This document shows positions 55,561-64,000 of a stretch of DNA of 64,000 bases, piece after piece. The notes below the pieces were generated by a model. It was not told the origin of the DNA and did not search any database. It was given only the letters and a program-made list of their open reading frames with translations. The position numbers were made by a program, and so were the translations under genes. This DNA comes from an uncultured Pelagibacteraceae bacterium (GTDB lineage: Bacteria; Pseudomonadota; Alphaproteobacteria; Pelagibacterales; Pelagibacteraceae). Location of the stretch: NCBI GenBank assembly GCA_902611845.1, contig CACMAX010000003.1, positions 1 through 64,000 on the forward strand. Reading direction: 5' to 3'. The first letter of the stretch is position 1; each line of letters begins with the position of its first letter.

Positions 55561-55959
55561 TTATTTAACAGAACATTTTTTGCAAAGCCCAAAGAATTCA
55601 AGATTATATTTATTGAATTTCATACCCGCTTTGTCTTGAAAATTTTTTAAATATTTTGAAAGTTTGCTGTCACTAATTTCACTTACTTCTTCACAGCTTT
55701 CACATATTGAGAATGCTGTTGCCTTTGAAATCTGACAATTTGAATTTTTGCATGCAACGAAAGCATTTCTACTTTCAATTTTGTGAATTTTTCCAATTTC
55801 AACCAATTTATCAAGCGCTCGATAAACCTGAAGAGGGGCTTTAATACCTTTTTTTTGTACATTATGTAAAATTGAATAAGCTTTTATGGGCTCATTTACT
55901 TTTTCAATGTAATCAAGAACTATTTGTTGATTTTTTGATAGTGTTTCCTGTTTAAGCAT
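55561..55959 (-). CDS. zur: Zur zinc-uptake regulator (Fur family)
   Basis: The 132-residue protein has the Fur winged helix (LSKNQQIVLDYIEKVNEPIKAY, PLQVYRALDKLVEIGKIHKIES) and a C-terminal metal domain with paired CxxC motifs: CESCEEV near residue 87 and CKKC near 127, typical structural zinc ligands. The other metal site includes CKNSNC near 70. Position with znuB and znuC and two nearby Zur boxes identifies it as Zur rather than Fur. It represses zinc import when zinc is sufficient. Confidence 0.92.
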   Translation of the reverse strand: MLKQETLSKNQQIVLDYIEKVNEPIKAYSILHNVQKKGIKAPLQVYRALDKLVEIGKIHKIESRNAFVACKNSNCQISKATAFSICESCEEVSEISDSKLSKYLKNFQDKAGMKFNKYNLEFFGLCKKCSVK

Positions 55960-55983
55960 AATTTTTCTTTTATCAATTTCCCA

Positions 55984-56787
55984 TTAGTTTTTCAATTGGA
56001 TCGATTGTTTAATTCTAAACAAAGACAATATAAATAAAAATAATGCTGCAGCAATTATTGATGGACCCGAAGGAGTATTGAATTGCAATGAAGAAAATAA
56101 ACCCATGATTACTGATAATAATCCTCCACATATAGAAAAAATTACCATCTTTTTGGGAGTATCTGATATGTTACGAGCCATAGCCGTTGGTATAATTAAC
56201 ATCCCAGTTATTAATAAAAGTCCTACAATTTTTATAGAAATTGCAATTATTGCTGCCATTAAAATAGTAAATATTGCTTTTGCTCTATCAGGATTTAATC
56301 CTTCTGCTTCTGCAAGTTCATAATTTACTGTTGAAGCAAATAAAGGTTTCCAAATTATTTTTAATACAATTAAAATTATTGCTCCTCCTCCCCATATAAT
56401 TATCAAATCATCAACATTAACAGCTAATATGTCTCCAAATAATAGTCCCATGATATCAAATCTTATAAATGAGAGAAAACCAATTACCACTAAGCCAACT
56501 GCTAATGCTGAGTGAGCTAAAAGACCAAGTAAAGCATCACCGGGCAAATTAGTATTTTTTTCAAGTTTAACTAATATGATTGCTATTACTGATGAAATGA
56601 TAAATATCGAAATTGCTATATTAATTTCGAATGCCAATGCCATTGTAACACCAAGTAATGCTGAATGTGCTAATGTATCTCCGAAATAAGATAATCTTCT
56701 CCAAACTACAAAGCAGCCCAAAGGACCTGTTACAAAAGCAACACCTATACCAGCAATTAAAGCTCTTATAAAAAAATCATCAAACAT
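55984..56787 (-). CDS. znuB: Zinc ABC transporter permease
   Basis: The 267-residue permease has about seven to eight membrane helices and ABC-3 family signatures: FFIRALIAGIGVAFVTGPLG, RRLSYFGDTLAHSALLGV near residue 31, and GLLLITGMLIIPTAMAR near 188. It partners with ZnuC and ZnuA for zinc uptake across the inner membrane. It abuts znuC with no gap and is followed by zur after 24 nt. Confidence 0.95.
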   Translation of the reverse strand: MFDDFFIRALIAGIGVAFVTGPLGCFVVWRRLSYFGDTLAHSALLGVTMALAFEINIAISIFIISSVIAIILVKLEKNTNLPGDALLGLLAHSALAVGLVVIGFLSFIRFDIMGLLFGDILAVNVDDLIIIWGGGAIILIVLKIIWKPLFASTVNYELAEAEGLNPDRAKAIFTILMAAIIAISIKIVGLLLITGMLIIPTAMARNISDTPKKMVIFSICGGLLSVIMGLFSSLQFNTPSGPSIIAAALFLFILSLFRIKQSIQLKN

Positions 56788-57534
56788 TTAATTTTTTTTT
56801 ATATCTCCATCATTTGAATGAACATGATCATGCTTATGTTCATATATAGAAAGAGTTTGTGAAGCTTGTTCGCCAAATAACAGTTTATACTCATTATTCA
56901 TTGCAACGTCTTTTGGTGTTCCTGAACAACACACGTGGCCATTTAAACAAATAACATGATCTGTTGCTGTCATAACAGTATGCAAATCATGAGAAATTAA
57001 TAAAATTCCACAATTTAATTTATCTGCTATTTCTTTTATTAATTTATACAATGCAATTTCCCCAGTAAAATCAACTCCTTGAACCGGCTCATCCAATACT
57101 AAAAGATCAGGTTTTTTTGAAACTGCTCTTGCAAGAAGCACTCTTTGAAATTCTCCACCAGATAAATTTCCTAAATTCTGGTTTTTAAGATGATCTGCAC
57201 CCGTTAATTTTAAAGCTTCATTTATTTTTTCTTCATCGAGTTCATCTGTTAAAACCATAAAATCACTCACTTTAAGTGGCAATGTCCAGTCAATTGAAAT
57301 CTTTTGAGGAACATATCCAATTTTATCAGTAAATTTTTCTACATTGCCTTCTATATTCTTATGAAGTCCTATCGCAATTTTTGCAGTTGTGCTTTTGCCA
57401 GAACCATTTGGCCCAATTAATGTTACTATCTTTCCTCTTTCAACAATTAAAGAAACGCCTTTTACAAGCCATTTATTCCGTTGTTTTAATCCAACTTCAG
57501 TTAATTTTACTAATACATTGTTCTCAATTGTCAT
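56788..57534 (-). CDS. znuC: Zinc ABC transporter ATPase
   Basis: The 248-residue ATPase shows Walker A GPNGSGKST near residue 40, the Q-loop in IGYVPQK near 70, signature LSGGEFQRVLLARAV near 124, Walker B LLVLDEPVQGVDF near 145, and switch ISHDLHTV. The histidine-rich end (YEHKHDHVHS) is typical of zinc ATPases and may hold zinc. It is first in the znuC-znuB-zur operon and divergent from znuA over 72 bp containing two Zur operators. Confidence 0.95.
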   Translation of the reverse strand: MTIENNVLVKLTEVGLKQRNKWLVKGVSLIVERGKIVTLIGPNGSGKSTTAKIAIGLHKNIEGNVEKFTDKIGYVPQKISIDWTLPLKVSDFMVLTDELDEEKINEALKLTGADHLKNQNLGNLSGGEFQRVLLARAVSKKPDLLVLDEPVQGVDFTGEIALYKLIKEIADKLNCGILLISHDLHTVMTATDHVICLNGHVCCSGTPKDVAMNNEYKLLFGEQASQTLSIYEHKHDHVHSNDGDIKKN

Positions 57535-57554
57535 TTATTACCTTGACTTATTAA

Positions 57555-57569
57555 TGTTATATTATTACA
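57555..57569. promoter_or_regulatory. Zur box 1
   Basis: TGTTATATTATTACA is a 15-bp inverted repeat with one mismatch, close to the alphaproteobacterial Zur operator TGTTATA-N-TATAACA. It lies 21 nt from the znuC start and is offset by 18 bp from Zur box 2. Confidence 0.75.
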
Positions 57570-57572
57570 CAA

Positions 57573-57587
57573 TGTTATATTATAACA
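57573..57587. promoter_or_regulatory. Zur box 2
   Basis: TGTTATATTATAACA is a perfect 7-1-7 palindrome and matches the Zur operator of alphaproteobacteria. It lies 19 nt before the znuA start. With Zur box 1 it would repress both znuA and znuCB-zur when zinc is bound. Confidence 0.88.
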
Positions 57588-57606
57588 ATTAACACTAAAT
57601 TAAATT

Positions 57607-58749
57607 ATGAAAAACTTAAAAAAATCAACATTAATAATTACAATATTATCTTTTTTAGCTCTTTTTACATCAGCAAAAGCAGAAATAAAAGTTGTAGCTT
57701 CAATTAAGCCTATACACTCTTTAGCTAGCTATCTGATGGATGGAGTTGCTAAACCAGACCTAATAGTCGATGGATATTCTTCACCACATGGATTTCCGTT
57801 AAAACCATCTCATGCAAAGATGTTACAAGAAGCTGATCTTATTTTTTGGGTAGGTGAAGATCTAGAAAACTTCATGGAAAAACCATTAGATTCAATTGCA
57901 AAAAAAGCTGAAAAAATTGAATTAATGGAAATTAAAGGTCTTAATAAATTAAAATTCAGAGAACGAAATATTTTTGGTGATCATGATGATCATGACGATC
58001 ACGGACATAAAGAAGATGGCCATAAAGAAGATGATCACGATGATCATGACCATAAAAAGAAAGATGGACATGACGACCACGATGATCACGACCACAAAAA
58101 AAAAGACGGTCATAAAGAAGACGACCACGATGATCATGACCATAAAAAGAAAGATGGGCATGACGATCATGATGACCATGGACATAAAAAGAAAGATGAC
58201 CATGATGACCACGATGATCATGCAGGACATGAAGGTCACCACCACGGTGAGCATGACCCACATATTTGGTTAGATCCAATGAATGCTAAAGTTATATTAA
58301 ATGAAATGGCAGAGCATTTAATTGAAAATGATGCTAAGAACGCATCAAAATATAAAAGCAATTTAAAGAAAGCACTAAAAGATATTGATAAACTTGTTAG
58401 TGACGTCTCTTCTGAATTAAATCAGAGTGTTGCATCAATTGTTTTCCATGATGCTTACCAATATTTTGAGAAAAGATTTAATGTTAATATATTGGGTGCT
58501 TTTACAGTTAATACAGATGTAATGCCAGGAGCAGAACAATTGGCTGAAATCAGAGAAATAATTGAGCATGATAAAGTAGCTTGTGTATTTTCTGAACCAC
58601 AGTTTAATCCAAATATCATTAAAGCTGTAGCAAAAGATATGAATATTAAAACTGGTGTTGTAGACCCATTAGGAGCTACTTTGGATCCTGGAAAAGACTT
58701 ATATTTTGATTTAATCAGAAATATGTCTAAATCTTTTAAAGGTTGTTAA
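57607..58749 (+). CDS. znuA: Zinc ABC transporter, periplasmic zinc-binding protein with long His/Asp loop
   Basis: ZnuA captures periplasmic zinc. A signal peptide ends after AKA at residues 23-25. Zinc ligands include H61 (YSSPHGF), H219 (DPHIWLD), the histidine in VFHDAYQYF near 282 and an aspartate in GVVDPLG near 358. Residues about 125-217 form an unusually long His/Asp/Lys loop with a 14-residue unit, DDHDDHDHKKKDGH, repeated about five times. Family loops are usually 20-40 residues. The loop may act as a zinc reservoir or chaperone. Confidence 0.95.
   Translation: MKNLKKSTLIITILSFLALFTSAKAEIKVVASIKPIHSLASYLMDGVAKPDLIVDGYSSPHGFPLKPSHAKMLQEADLIFWVGEDLENFMEKPLDSIAKKAEKIELMEIKGLNKLKFRERNIFGDHDDHDDHGHKEDGHKEDDHDDHDHKKKDGHDDHDDHDHKKKDGHKEDDHDDHDHKKKDGHDDHDDHGHKKKDDHDDHDDHAGHEGHHHGEHDPHIWLDPMNAKVILNEMAEHLIENDAKNASKYKSNLKKALKDIDKLVSDVSSELNQSVASIVFHDAYQYFEKRFNVNILGAFTVNTDVMPGAEQLAEIREIIEHDKVACVFSEPQFNPNIIKAVAKDMNIKTGVVDPLGATLDPGKDLYFDLIRNMSKSFKGC
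57982..58240 (+). repeat. In-gene tandem repeat encoding the His-rich loop of ZnuA
   Basis: The segment holds about five imperfect copies of a 42-bp unit (for example GATGATCATGACCATAAAAA) plus spacer units with GGTCATAAAGAAGACGAC. Copies differ mainly at third positions, so it is prone to slippage and its copy number could vary among strains. Confidence 0.85.
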
Positions 58750-58792
58750 TTAAAAATTGAACTTTTGCCGTAAATAATATCTAATATTATTT

Positions 58793-59791
58793 ATGGCAAC
58801 CGTTCCTTTAAGTTTAGAAGAAATTTTTCATTTAGCTAAAAAAACATTAATAGCTAACGGATGCGATGAAGAAACAGCAGATACTTTATCTACTTTAATC
58901 AAAAATGCTGAAAGAGATGGATCATTATCTCATGGTCTATTTAGATTACCCGCTTATGTATCTGGTTTAAAAAGCGGAAAAATTAATGGTAAGGCTAGAC
59001 CAGTGATTTCAAAATTAACCCCAAGTGTTGTTAAAGCAGATGGGAAAAATAGTCTTGCCCCAATGGTTTTAAAATATGGAATACCAGAACTTGTAAAAGC
59101 TGCAAAAGAAAATGGAGTTGCAGTTTTAGCAATCACTAATTCTCATCATATGGCTGCTATGTGGCCTGAGACTGAAGCAATAGCAGAGCAAGGACTTGTT
59201 GCTTTTGCCTGTACATCATACAAGCCAGCAGTTGCACCAGCAGGAGCAATTAAACCTTTATTTGGAACAAACCCAATTTCATTTGCTTGGCCAAGAAAAA
59301 ATAAACCACCTGTAGTTTATGATATGGCTACTGCATCGATGGCCATGGGAGAGGTTCAAGTTGCAAAAAGAGAAGGGCACAAGGTCCCAATAGGAACTGG
59401 TTTAACTAAAGATGGAAAAGAAACAACAGATCCTGGTGAAATAGCAGATGGTGGAGTTTTGTTGCCATTTGGCGGCTATAAAGGCTCAGGAATAGCAATG
59501 ATGGTCGAATTACTTGCTGGAGCCTTAGTTGGAGATAATTTTAGTTATGAGACGGCTGAGAAGGATACAGATGATGGTGGACCACCAAGTGGTGGAGAGT
59601 TTATTTTAGCTATATCTCCTGACAAATTAACAAATTCTGATTGGGATAGTCATTCAAATAAATTCTTTGAGAAAATGAAATCAATGGGAGAGGTTAGGTT
59701 GCCTGGTGAAAGACGTCACAAAAACAGATTAGATACTGGACCTAGAAGTATTAATGAGGAACTTGTTAATAAAATAAAATCTTTAAGTTAA
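58793..59791 (+). CDS. Ldh2/malate dehydrogenase-family oxidoreductase
   Basis: The 332-residue NAD(P)-dependent enzyme shows DGSLSHGLFRLPAYV near residue 44, NSHHMAAMWPETE near 116, and PFGGYKGSGIAMMVE near 223, typical of the Ldh2 family (YlbC, DpkA). Family members reduce 2-keto acids or cyclic imines such as piperideine- and pyrroline-2-carboxylate. The substrate is unknown; proline or lysine breakdown roles occur in relatives. It begins 43 nt after znuA and overlaps xth by 9 nt at the 3' end. Confidence 0.85.
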   Translation: MATVPLSLEEIFHLAKKTLIANGCDEETADTLSTLIKNAERDGSLSHGLFRLPAYVSGLKSGKINGKARPVISKLTPSVVKADGKNSLAPMVLKYGIPELVKAAKENGVAVLAITNSHHMAAMWPETEAIAEQGLVAFACTSYKPAVAPAGAIKPLFGTNPISFAWPRKNKPPVVYDMATASMAMGEVQVAKREGHKVPIGTGLTKDGKETTDPGEIADGGVLLPFGGYKGSGIAMMVELLAGALVGDNFSYETAEKDTDDGGPPSGGEFILAISPDKLTNSDWDSHSNKFFEKMKSMGEVRLPGERRHKNRLDTGPRSINEELVNKIKSLS

Positions 59792-60559
59792 TTCAATTTC
59801 AATTGGTGTGTGATCTGAAGGTTTTTGTCTTCCACGAGGAAATTTGTTAATTTTAACATCTTTCACAAGATTTATAATTGAGTTTGAAACTAAGAAATGA
59901 TCAATTCTCATGCCATTATTTTTTTGCCATGCACCGCTTGTGTAATCCCAAAAAGTATATCCTTCTTTATCAGGGTGGATATATCTATATGCATCATGAA
60001 AACCTAAACTTAATAATTCTCTTAATTTTTTTCTTATCTCAAGTCTAAATAATGCATCATTTTCATATCCTTTAGGATTACGAACATCTTCTGCAGATGG
60101 AATTATATTAAAATCACCACCAATAATTATATTTTCTTTTTTTTTTAAATAACCTTTTAACTTCTTAATTAAACTTTCTAGCCAATATAATTTGTAAGTA
60201 TATTTTTCTGTATCAACAGGGTTTCCATTGGGTGTGTATATGTTTATTAATTTAATAGTTTTTGATTTATGTTTTAGATCTGCAGTAATAATTCTAGATT
60301 GTTTATTTTTGTCTTTAAAAATATCTTTTTCAATTTTGTCTAATTTTTTTTTAGAAATTATCGCAACTCCATTATATGATTTTTGACCAAATACATAATT
60401 CTGGTAATTTGATTTTTCAAAGTCTTCGTAAGGATAGTTTTCATCTTGAGCTTTGATCTCTTGCATCATTAAAATATCTGGTGAATATTTTTTTAAATAC
60501 TCTTTAATATTTTCAATTCTTGCTCTTACAGAGTTAACATTCCAGGAACTAATTATCAT
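59783..60559 (-). CDS. xth: Exodeoxyribonuclease III
   Basis: Xth repairs abasic sites and is a 3'-5' exonuclease. From the ATG at 60559 the 258 residues start IISSWNVNSVRARIENI, with MQEIKAQDENYP (catalytic Glu), GGDFNIIPSAED, and PSDHTPIEIEL at the C-terminus (catalytic Asp/His). The start shares one base with the stop of erpA, so an upstream in-frame ATG would be within that gene. Gene order erpA-xth is seen in other alphaproteobacteria. Confidence 0.95.
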   Translation of the reverse strand: MIISSWNVNSVRARIENIKEYLKKYSPDILMMQEIKAQDENYPYEDFEKSNYQNYVFGQKSYNGVAIISKKKLDKIEKDIFKDKNKQSRIITADLKHKSKTIKLINIYTPNGNPVDTEKYTYKLYWLESLIKKLKGYLKKKENIIIGGDFNIIPSAEDVRNPKGYENDALFRLEIRKKLRELLSLGFHDAYRYIHPDKEGYTFWDYTSGAWQKNNGMRIDHFLVSNSIINLVKDVKINKFPRGRQKPSDHTPIEIELT

Positions 60560-60876
60560 TAAAGCGAGAAAGATACGCCACAACCACAAGAAGATTTACT
60601 TTGCGGGTTGTTTATTTTAAAAGAATCTCCGATTAATTCTTTTACAAAATCAACTTCAGATCCTTTTAGTAAATCTGCCGATGTTTTGTCGATAAGGATA
60701 TTATCTTGTTGTAGATCATCATCCTTAGCAGAGTTATCAAATGAGAAATCATATTGAAATCCAGAGCATCCACCACCTTTAATAGCGATTCTAAAAAATG
60801 ACCCTTTATCTTTTGATGAAAGAAGATGGTTTATCTGCTTTATAGCATTATCTGTAAATTTAATTTCTTTAATCAT
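60559..60876 (-). CDS. erpA: A-type iron-sulfur cluster carrier (ErpA/IscA)
   Basis: The 105-residue protein carries the three conserved cysteines of A-type carriers: C in IKGGGCSGFQYD near residue 39 and the pair in SSCGCGVSF near 99-101. I chose the ATG at 60876 (MIKEIKFTDNAIKQ), the family start, rather than an upstream ATG that would intrude on dgt. It delivers clusters to apo-enzymes. It is 50 nt from the divergent dgt gene. Confidence 0.9.
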   Translation of the reverse strand: MIKEIKFTDNAIKQINHLLSSKDKGSFFRIAIKGGGCSGFQYDFSFDNSAKDDDLQQDNILIDKTSADLLKGSEVDFVKELIGDSFKINNPQSKSSCGCGVSFSL

Positions 60877-60926
60877 AATTAAACATTGATAAAAACAATA
60901 TAATAATATTTTGCCATTTTTAAAGA

Positions 60927-62045
60927 ATGAAAAATTACTCAAAATTAGGAACATTTGCATCAAAAGGTAGATTGTTCAAAGAAGCGAGCAATCCTTTCAG
61001 ATCACCTTTTCAAAGAGATAGAGATAGAATAATTCACTCTACCTCATTTAGAAGATTGAAGCACAAAACCCAGGTATTTGTGAATACTGAAGGAGATCAT
61101 TATAGAACCAGAATCACACATTCCATTGAAGTATCACAAATTGCTAGAACAATTGCTAAATACTTAGGTTTAAATGATGATTTAGCTGAAACATTAAGCT
61201 TAGCTCATGATTTAGGTCATACACCTTTTGGTCATGCGGGAGAAGAGTCCCTAAATGAATGTATGTATGAATATGGGGGATTTGACCACAACCTTCAAAC
61301 ACTTAGGATAGTAATGTTCATTGAAAATAAATATTTTAAATTTGAAGGTCTTAATTTAACATTAGAAACATTAGATGGTCTTATTAAACATAATGGTCCG
61401 GTAACAAAGCTAGTCAAAATAAATAATTTAATTGGTTTGAAAAATTTAAAAAATAAAATTAATTTTTCAAAAAACTCATCTTTGGAGGCCCAAATTGCAT
61501 CTATATCCGATGACGTTGCATACAATAACCATGATATTCAAGATGGAATAAAAGCAAAATTATTTAAGTTAAACGATCTTAAACAAATCTCTTTTTTTGA
61601 TGAAATTTTAAAATCGTATAAAAATAAATTAAAAAGTGAAAATAATGATATTCTTGTATATCAAACTATAAGAGACTCTATAAATTTAATGGTTCAAGAT
61701 TTAATAAAAACAACGACAAAAAACATTTTAATAAACAAAATATTTACAAAAAAAGATGTATCAAATAAAAAAAATCAAATTGTTGATTTTTCCAACAAAT
61801 TAAAAATAACTATAAATGAGATTAGAGATTTCCTTAGAATAACTATGTATAATAATAAAGATGTATTAAAAAAAAATAACGAAGGAAAAAAGATAATCAA
61901 AAAGCTTTTTAGTGTAATTAGCAAAAATCCAAAAAAGTATATTAAAACTAAATATCTAAAAACTAACAAAGAGAGAGCTATATCCGATTATATTTCTGGC
62001 ATGACAGATAGGTACGCCATACAATTATATAGAGCATCAAAATGA
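60927..62045 (+). CDS. dgt: dGTPase-like HD-domain triphosphohydrolase
   Basis: The 372-residue protein has a full HD domain: DRDRIIHSTSFRRLKHKTQVF near residue 30, TRITHSIEVSQIARTIA, AHDLGHTPFGHAGEESLN with the HD pair near 93, and DDVAYNNHDIQDGI near 192. Such proteins cleave dNTPs to deoxynucleosides and triphosphate. It overlaps argS by 4 nt (ATGA). The dgt-argS order is common in alphaproteobacteria. Confidence 0.93.
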   Translation: MKNYSKLGTFASKGRLFKEASNPFRSPFQRDRDRIIHSTSFRRLKHKTQVFVNTEGDHYRTRITHSIEVSQIARTIAKYLGLNDDLAETLSLAHDLGHTPFGHAGEESLNECMYEYGGFDHNLQTLRIVMFIENKYFKFEGLNLTLETLDGLIKHNGPVTKLVKINNLIGLKNLKNKINFSKNSSLEAQIASISDDVAYNNHDIQDGIKAKLFKLNDLKQISFFDEILKSYKNKLKSENNDILVYQTIRDSINLMVQDLIKTTTKNILINKIFTKKDVSNKKNQIVDFSNKLKITINEIRDFLRITMYNNKDVLKKNNEGKKIIKKLFSVISKNPKKYIKTKYLKTNKERAISDYISGMTDRYAIQLYRASK

Positions 62046-63772
62046 ATATATTTGAGGAATACTTAAATAAAATTTTAGATAAAATTAAATTAGCAAGTGA
62101 AGAAAAGCTAATTTTATTACCTGAAAGTTTATCTGGTATAAATGTAGATATACCTCCTAAAAAATTTAAATGCGATCTGTCAACTAATGTTGCAATGGTT
62201 TTATCTAAAACAAATAATGAACCACCAATTAAAATCGCTGAAAAATTAAAAGATATTATTTTTAAAGACGATAATAATATTGAGAAGATAGAAATAGCAA
62301 AGCCTGGATTTATAAATATTATTTTAAAAAAAGAGTTTTGGACTTCATTTCTTTTAAATATAAATAATCTTAATAATTTTGGCGCAGCACTTAAGGACTC
62401 TAAAAAGAAACATTTAATTGAATTCGTGTCTGCAAATCCCACTGGACCATTACACGTCGGTCATTGTAGAGGTGCTATTCTAGGTGATGTTATCTCTAAC
62501 TTGTTAAAATTTAACAATCAAGAAGTTGTAAAAGAATATTATGTAAATGATCATGGTAATCAAATTTTACATTTTACTAGATCTGTATATTTGAGAATAA
62601 AAGAAAAATTAGATAATCAAACGTTTCCAGTAAATGAGGATGATTTATATCCAGGAGAATACATCAAGGATATAGCCCAACATATTATAGATAATAATAA
62701 AGATTTACAATTTGATGATTATGAAAAAATAAAGTTAACACTTACTAAATTAGCAATTACAGAGTCACTTAAACTCATTAAGACTAATTTAAATAATTTG
62801 GGAATTATTCATGATAATTTTGCGAGTGAGACTGAAATAGTTGAAAATAAAGAGGTTGATAAGGTTATTGAGAAACTTAAAAAAGATAAATTTGTATATA
62901 TAGGAAAAATAAAAGCTCCCGAGGGAGAAGACACAACTAATTGGGTAGAAAGAGATCAATTACTTTTTAGATCAACAGATTTTGGGGATGATAAAGATAG
63001 GGCATTACAAAAATCTGACAACACATGGACTTATTTTGCTGGAGATGTTGCGTATCATAATACAAAACTAAATAGAAAATTTGATAAATTAATAAATATT
63101 TTAGGAGCGGATCATGCGGGTTATATAAAAAGAATTACATCAGTTGTTGAAGCGTTATCTGGAGAAAAAAATAAATTAATTTGTAAAGTAAGCCAACTTG
63201 TTAAGCTAATAAAAGATGGCAAACCTTTTAAAATGTCTAAAAGAAAAGGTGATTACATTACCGTTGAAGATTTAATTTCTGAAGTTGGAAAAGATGCAAC
63301 AAGATTTATTATGCTAAGTAGAAGTAATGATGCTGAATTAGATTTTGATTTTACAAAAGTAAAAGAAAAATCCAAAGACAATCCGCTTTATTATGTTCAA
63401 TATTGTTATGCTAGAATTTCATCGGTTTTTAGAAATATAAATAAAAATATTGATGACAAGATTGATAATGAAAATAATAATATGCGATTTAATAATGAAG
63501 AAATTGAAATTTTTAAAAAAATATCTGAATGGCCTAAATGTGTAGAAATTTCTACTAAAAAACTAGAACCTCATAGGATCCCTGTATATTTATATGAGTT
63601 ATCATCACAGTTTCATTCCTATTGGAATATGGGAAAAGATGATGTTGAAAAAAGATTTATCAATGATGATAAAACAATAAATATAGAAAAACTAATATTT
63701 TTAAAATCTATTGCAAAAACAATTAAAACTGGAATGGATATTATAGGTGTTGATACACCTGAAAAAATGTAA
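62042..63772 (+). CDS. argS: Arginyl-tRNA synthetase
   Basis: ArgS charges tRNA-Arg. The 576-residue protein has an N-terminal tRNA-binding domain, the class I HIGH motif in SANPTGPLHVGHCRGAI near residue 134, LGADHAGYIKR near 354, and KPFKMSKRKGDYITVEDL near 397, where KMSK is followed by KGDY. The C-terminal anticodon-binding domain is complete. Overlaps with dgt and the next gene suggest a dgt-argS-SPOR operon. Confidence 0.96.
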   Translation: MNIFEEYLNKILDKIKLASEEKLILLPESLSGINVDIPPKKFKCDLSTNVAMVLSKTNNEPPIKIAEKLKDIIFKDDNNIEKIEIAKPGFINIILKKEFWTSFLLNINNLNNFGAALKDSKKKHLIEFVSANPTGPLHVGHCRGAILGDVISNLLKFNNQEVVKEYYVNDHGNQILHFTRSVYLRIKEKLDNQTFPVNEDDLYPGEYIKDIAQHIIDNNKDLQFDDYEKIKLTLTKLAITESLKLIKTNLNNLGIIHDNFASETEIVENKEVDKVIEKLKKDKFVYIGKIKAPEGEDTTNWVERDQLLFRSTDFGDDKDRALQKSDNTWTYFAGDVAYHNTKLNRKFDKLINILGADHAGYIKRITSVVEALSGEKNKLICKVSQLVKLIKDGKPFKMSKRKGDYITVEDLISEVGKDATRFIMLSRSNDAELDFDFTKVKEKSKDNPLYYVQYCYARISSVFRNINKNIDDKIDNENNNMRFNNEEIEIFKKISEWPKCVEISTKKLEPHRIPVYLYELSSQFHSYWNMGKDDVEKRFINDDKTINIEKLIFLKSIAKTIKTGMDIIGVDTPEKM

Positions 63773-64000
63773 TGCTAAAAGAGCTCAAATATCTATTTTA
63801 TTTAATAATTATATTTTTCTTTCTATTCTTTACTCTAAGATATTATTTTTCAGACGATAATTACAAGAAATCATATAGAGCAGTTTCAAGTATTGATGAA
63901 AAAATATCATCTAAAGAAAATAATCTATTTATTCTTAAAAATGACACGGACAACATTATTGAATATGTAGAATACAAAAATAAAAACACAAAAAAATATT
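63772..64000 (+). CDS. Membrane-anchored protein, N-terminal fragment (probable SPOR-type)
   Basis: The reading frame opens at an ATG overlapping the argS stop and runs off the window, giving 76 residues. It has one membrane helix at about residues 8-25 and a charged cytoplasmic or periplasmic stretch after it. In related genomes the gene after argS encodes a SPOR-domain protein, with nagZ beyond it; the visible part is compatible with that, but the SPOR domain would be outside the window. Confidence 0.55.
   Translation, partial: MLKELKYLFYLIIIFFFLFFTLRYYFSDDNYKKSYRAVSSIDEKISSKENNLFILKNDTDNIIEYVEYKNKNTKKY

Noticed and set aside
57982..58240. Regular repeats suggestive of a CRISPR array
   Set aside because: Units are in frame, imperfect, without unique spacers, and encode the ZnuA loop.
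57949..58279. Long open frames antisense to or shifted within the znuA His-rich region
   Set aside because: They follow from the GAT/CAT/GAC repeat units, which stay open in several frames; low-complexity products and no RBS.
60877..60963. Upstream start for erpA giving 134 residues
   Set aside because: The added hydrophobic residues are absent from A-type carriers and would overlap the divergent dgt start.

Overview
The window is a strongly AT-rich, densely packed bacterial chromosome segment with almost no spacer DNA, many 1-20 nt gene overlaps and very small regulatory gaps. Protein content and gene order point to the SAR11 clade (Pelagibacterales, Alphaproteobacteria). Markers are the lpxD-fabZ-lpxA-lpxI-lpxB block, a trp cluster beside lexA, eno-ftsB-lipA-coq10-cinA-ispDF, ntrYX-trkAH and an Aap/Yhd general amino-acid transporter. 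No insertion sequence, prophage or CRISPR array was seen.

Region 1 (1-26.3 kb) is a conserved alphaproteobacterial housekeeping backbone. It holds lipid A synthesis (skp-like tail, lpxD, fabZ, lpxA, lpxI, lpxB), gltX, SOS-controlled lexA, trpEGDC, a PpiD-like chaperone, tpiA-secG-pyrG-kdsA-eno-ftsB-lipA-coq10, cinA-pgpA-ispDF on the opposite strand, and ntrY-ntrX-trkA-trkH. Compared with the order I remember from rhizobia-like relatives, several genes appear to be missing in place: gltA, comEC, moeA/moaC, pdhABC, and dus/ntrBC. This looks like genome streamlining.

Region 2 (26.3-38.3 kb) holds tRNA-Arg, the aapJQMP amino-acid ABC transporter, an XRE regulator, tRNA-Asn and tRNA-Cys, valS, ilvD (with a sharply GC-rich internal patch), a GDP-mannose synthesis gene and an EamA-type exporter.

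Region 3 (38.3-55.2 kb) reads as a phosphate-stress island. It contains a lysine-rich small protein with a near-perfect ribosome binding site, a lipid kinase divergent from plcP-agt (membrane phospholipid to glycolipid replacement), phoR, an unrecognised secreted protein, pstSCAB-phoU-phoB with a clear Pho box, a SixA-like phosphatase, ppk-ppx, and an aquaporin plus arsenate reductase pair likely to deal with arsenate taken up through the phosphate transporter.

Region 4 (55.2-64 kb) holds a DUF3147-like membrane protein, zur-znuB-znuC divergent from znuA across two near-identical Zur operators, an Ldh2-family reductase, xth, erpA, dgt, argS and the start of a probable SPOR-type membrane protein.

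The candidate of greatest interest is the phosphate island as a unit: import, lipid renovation, polyphosphate handling and arsenate detoxification sit together with two proteins of unknown role (38359-38568 and 42732-43340).
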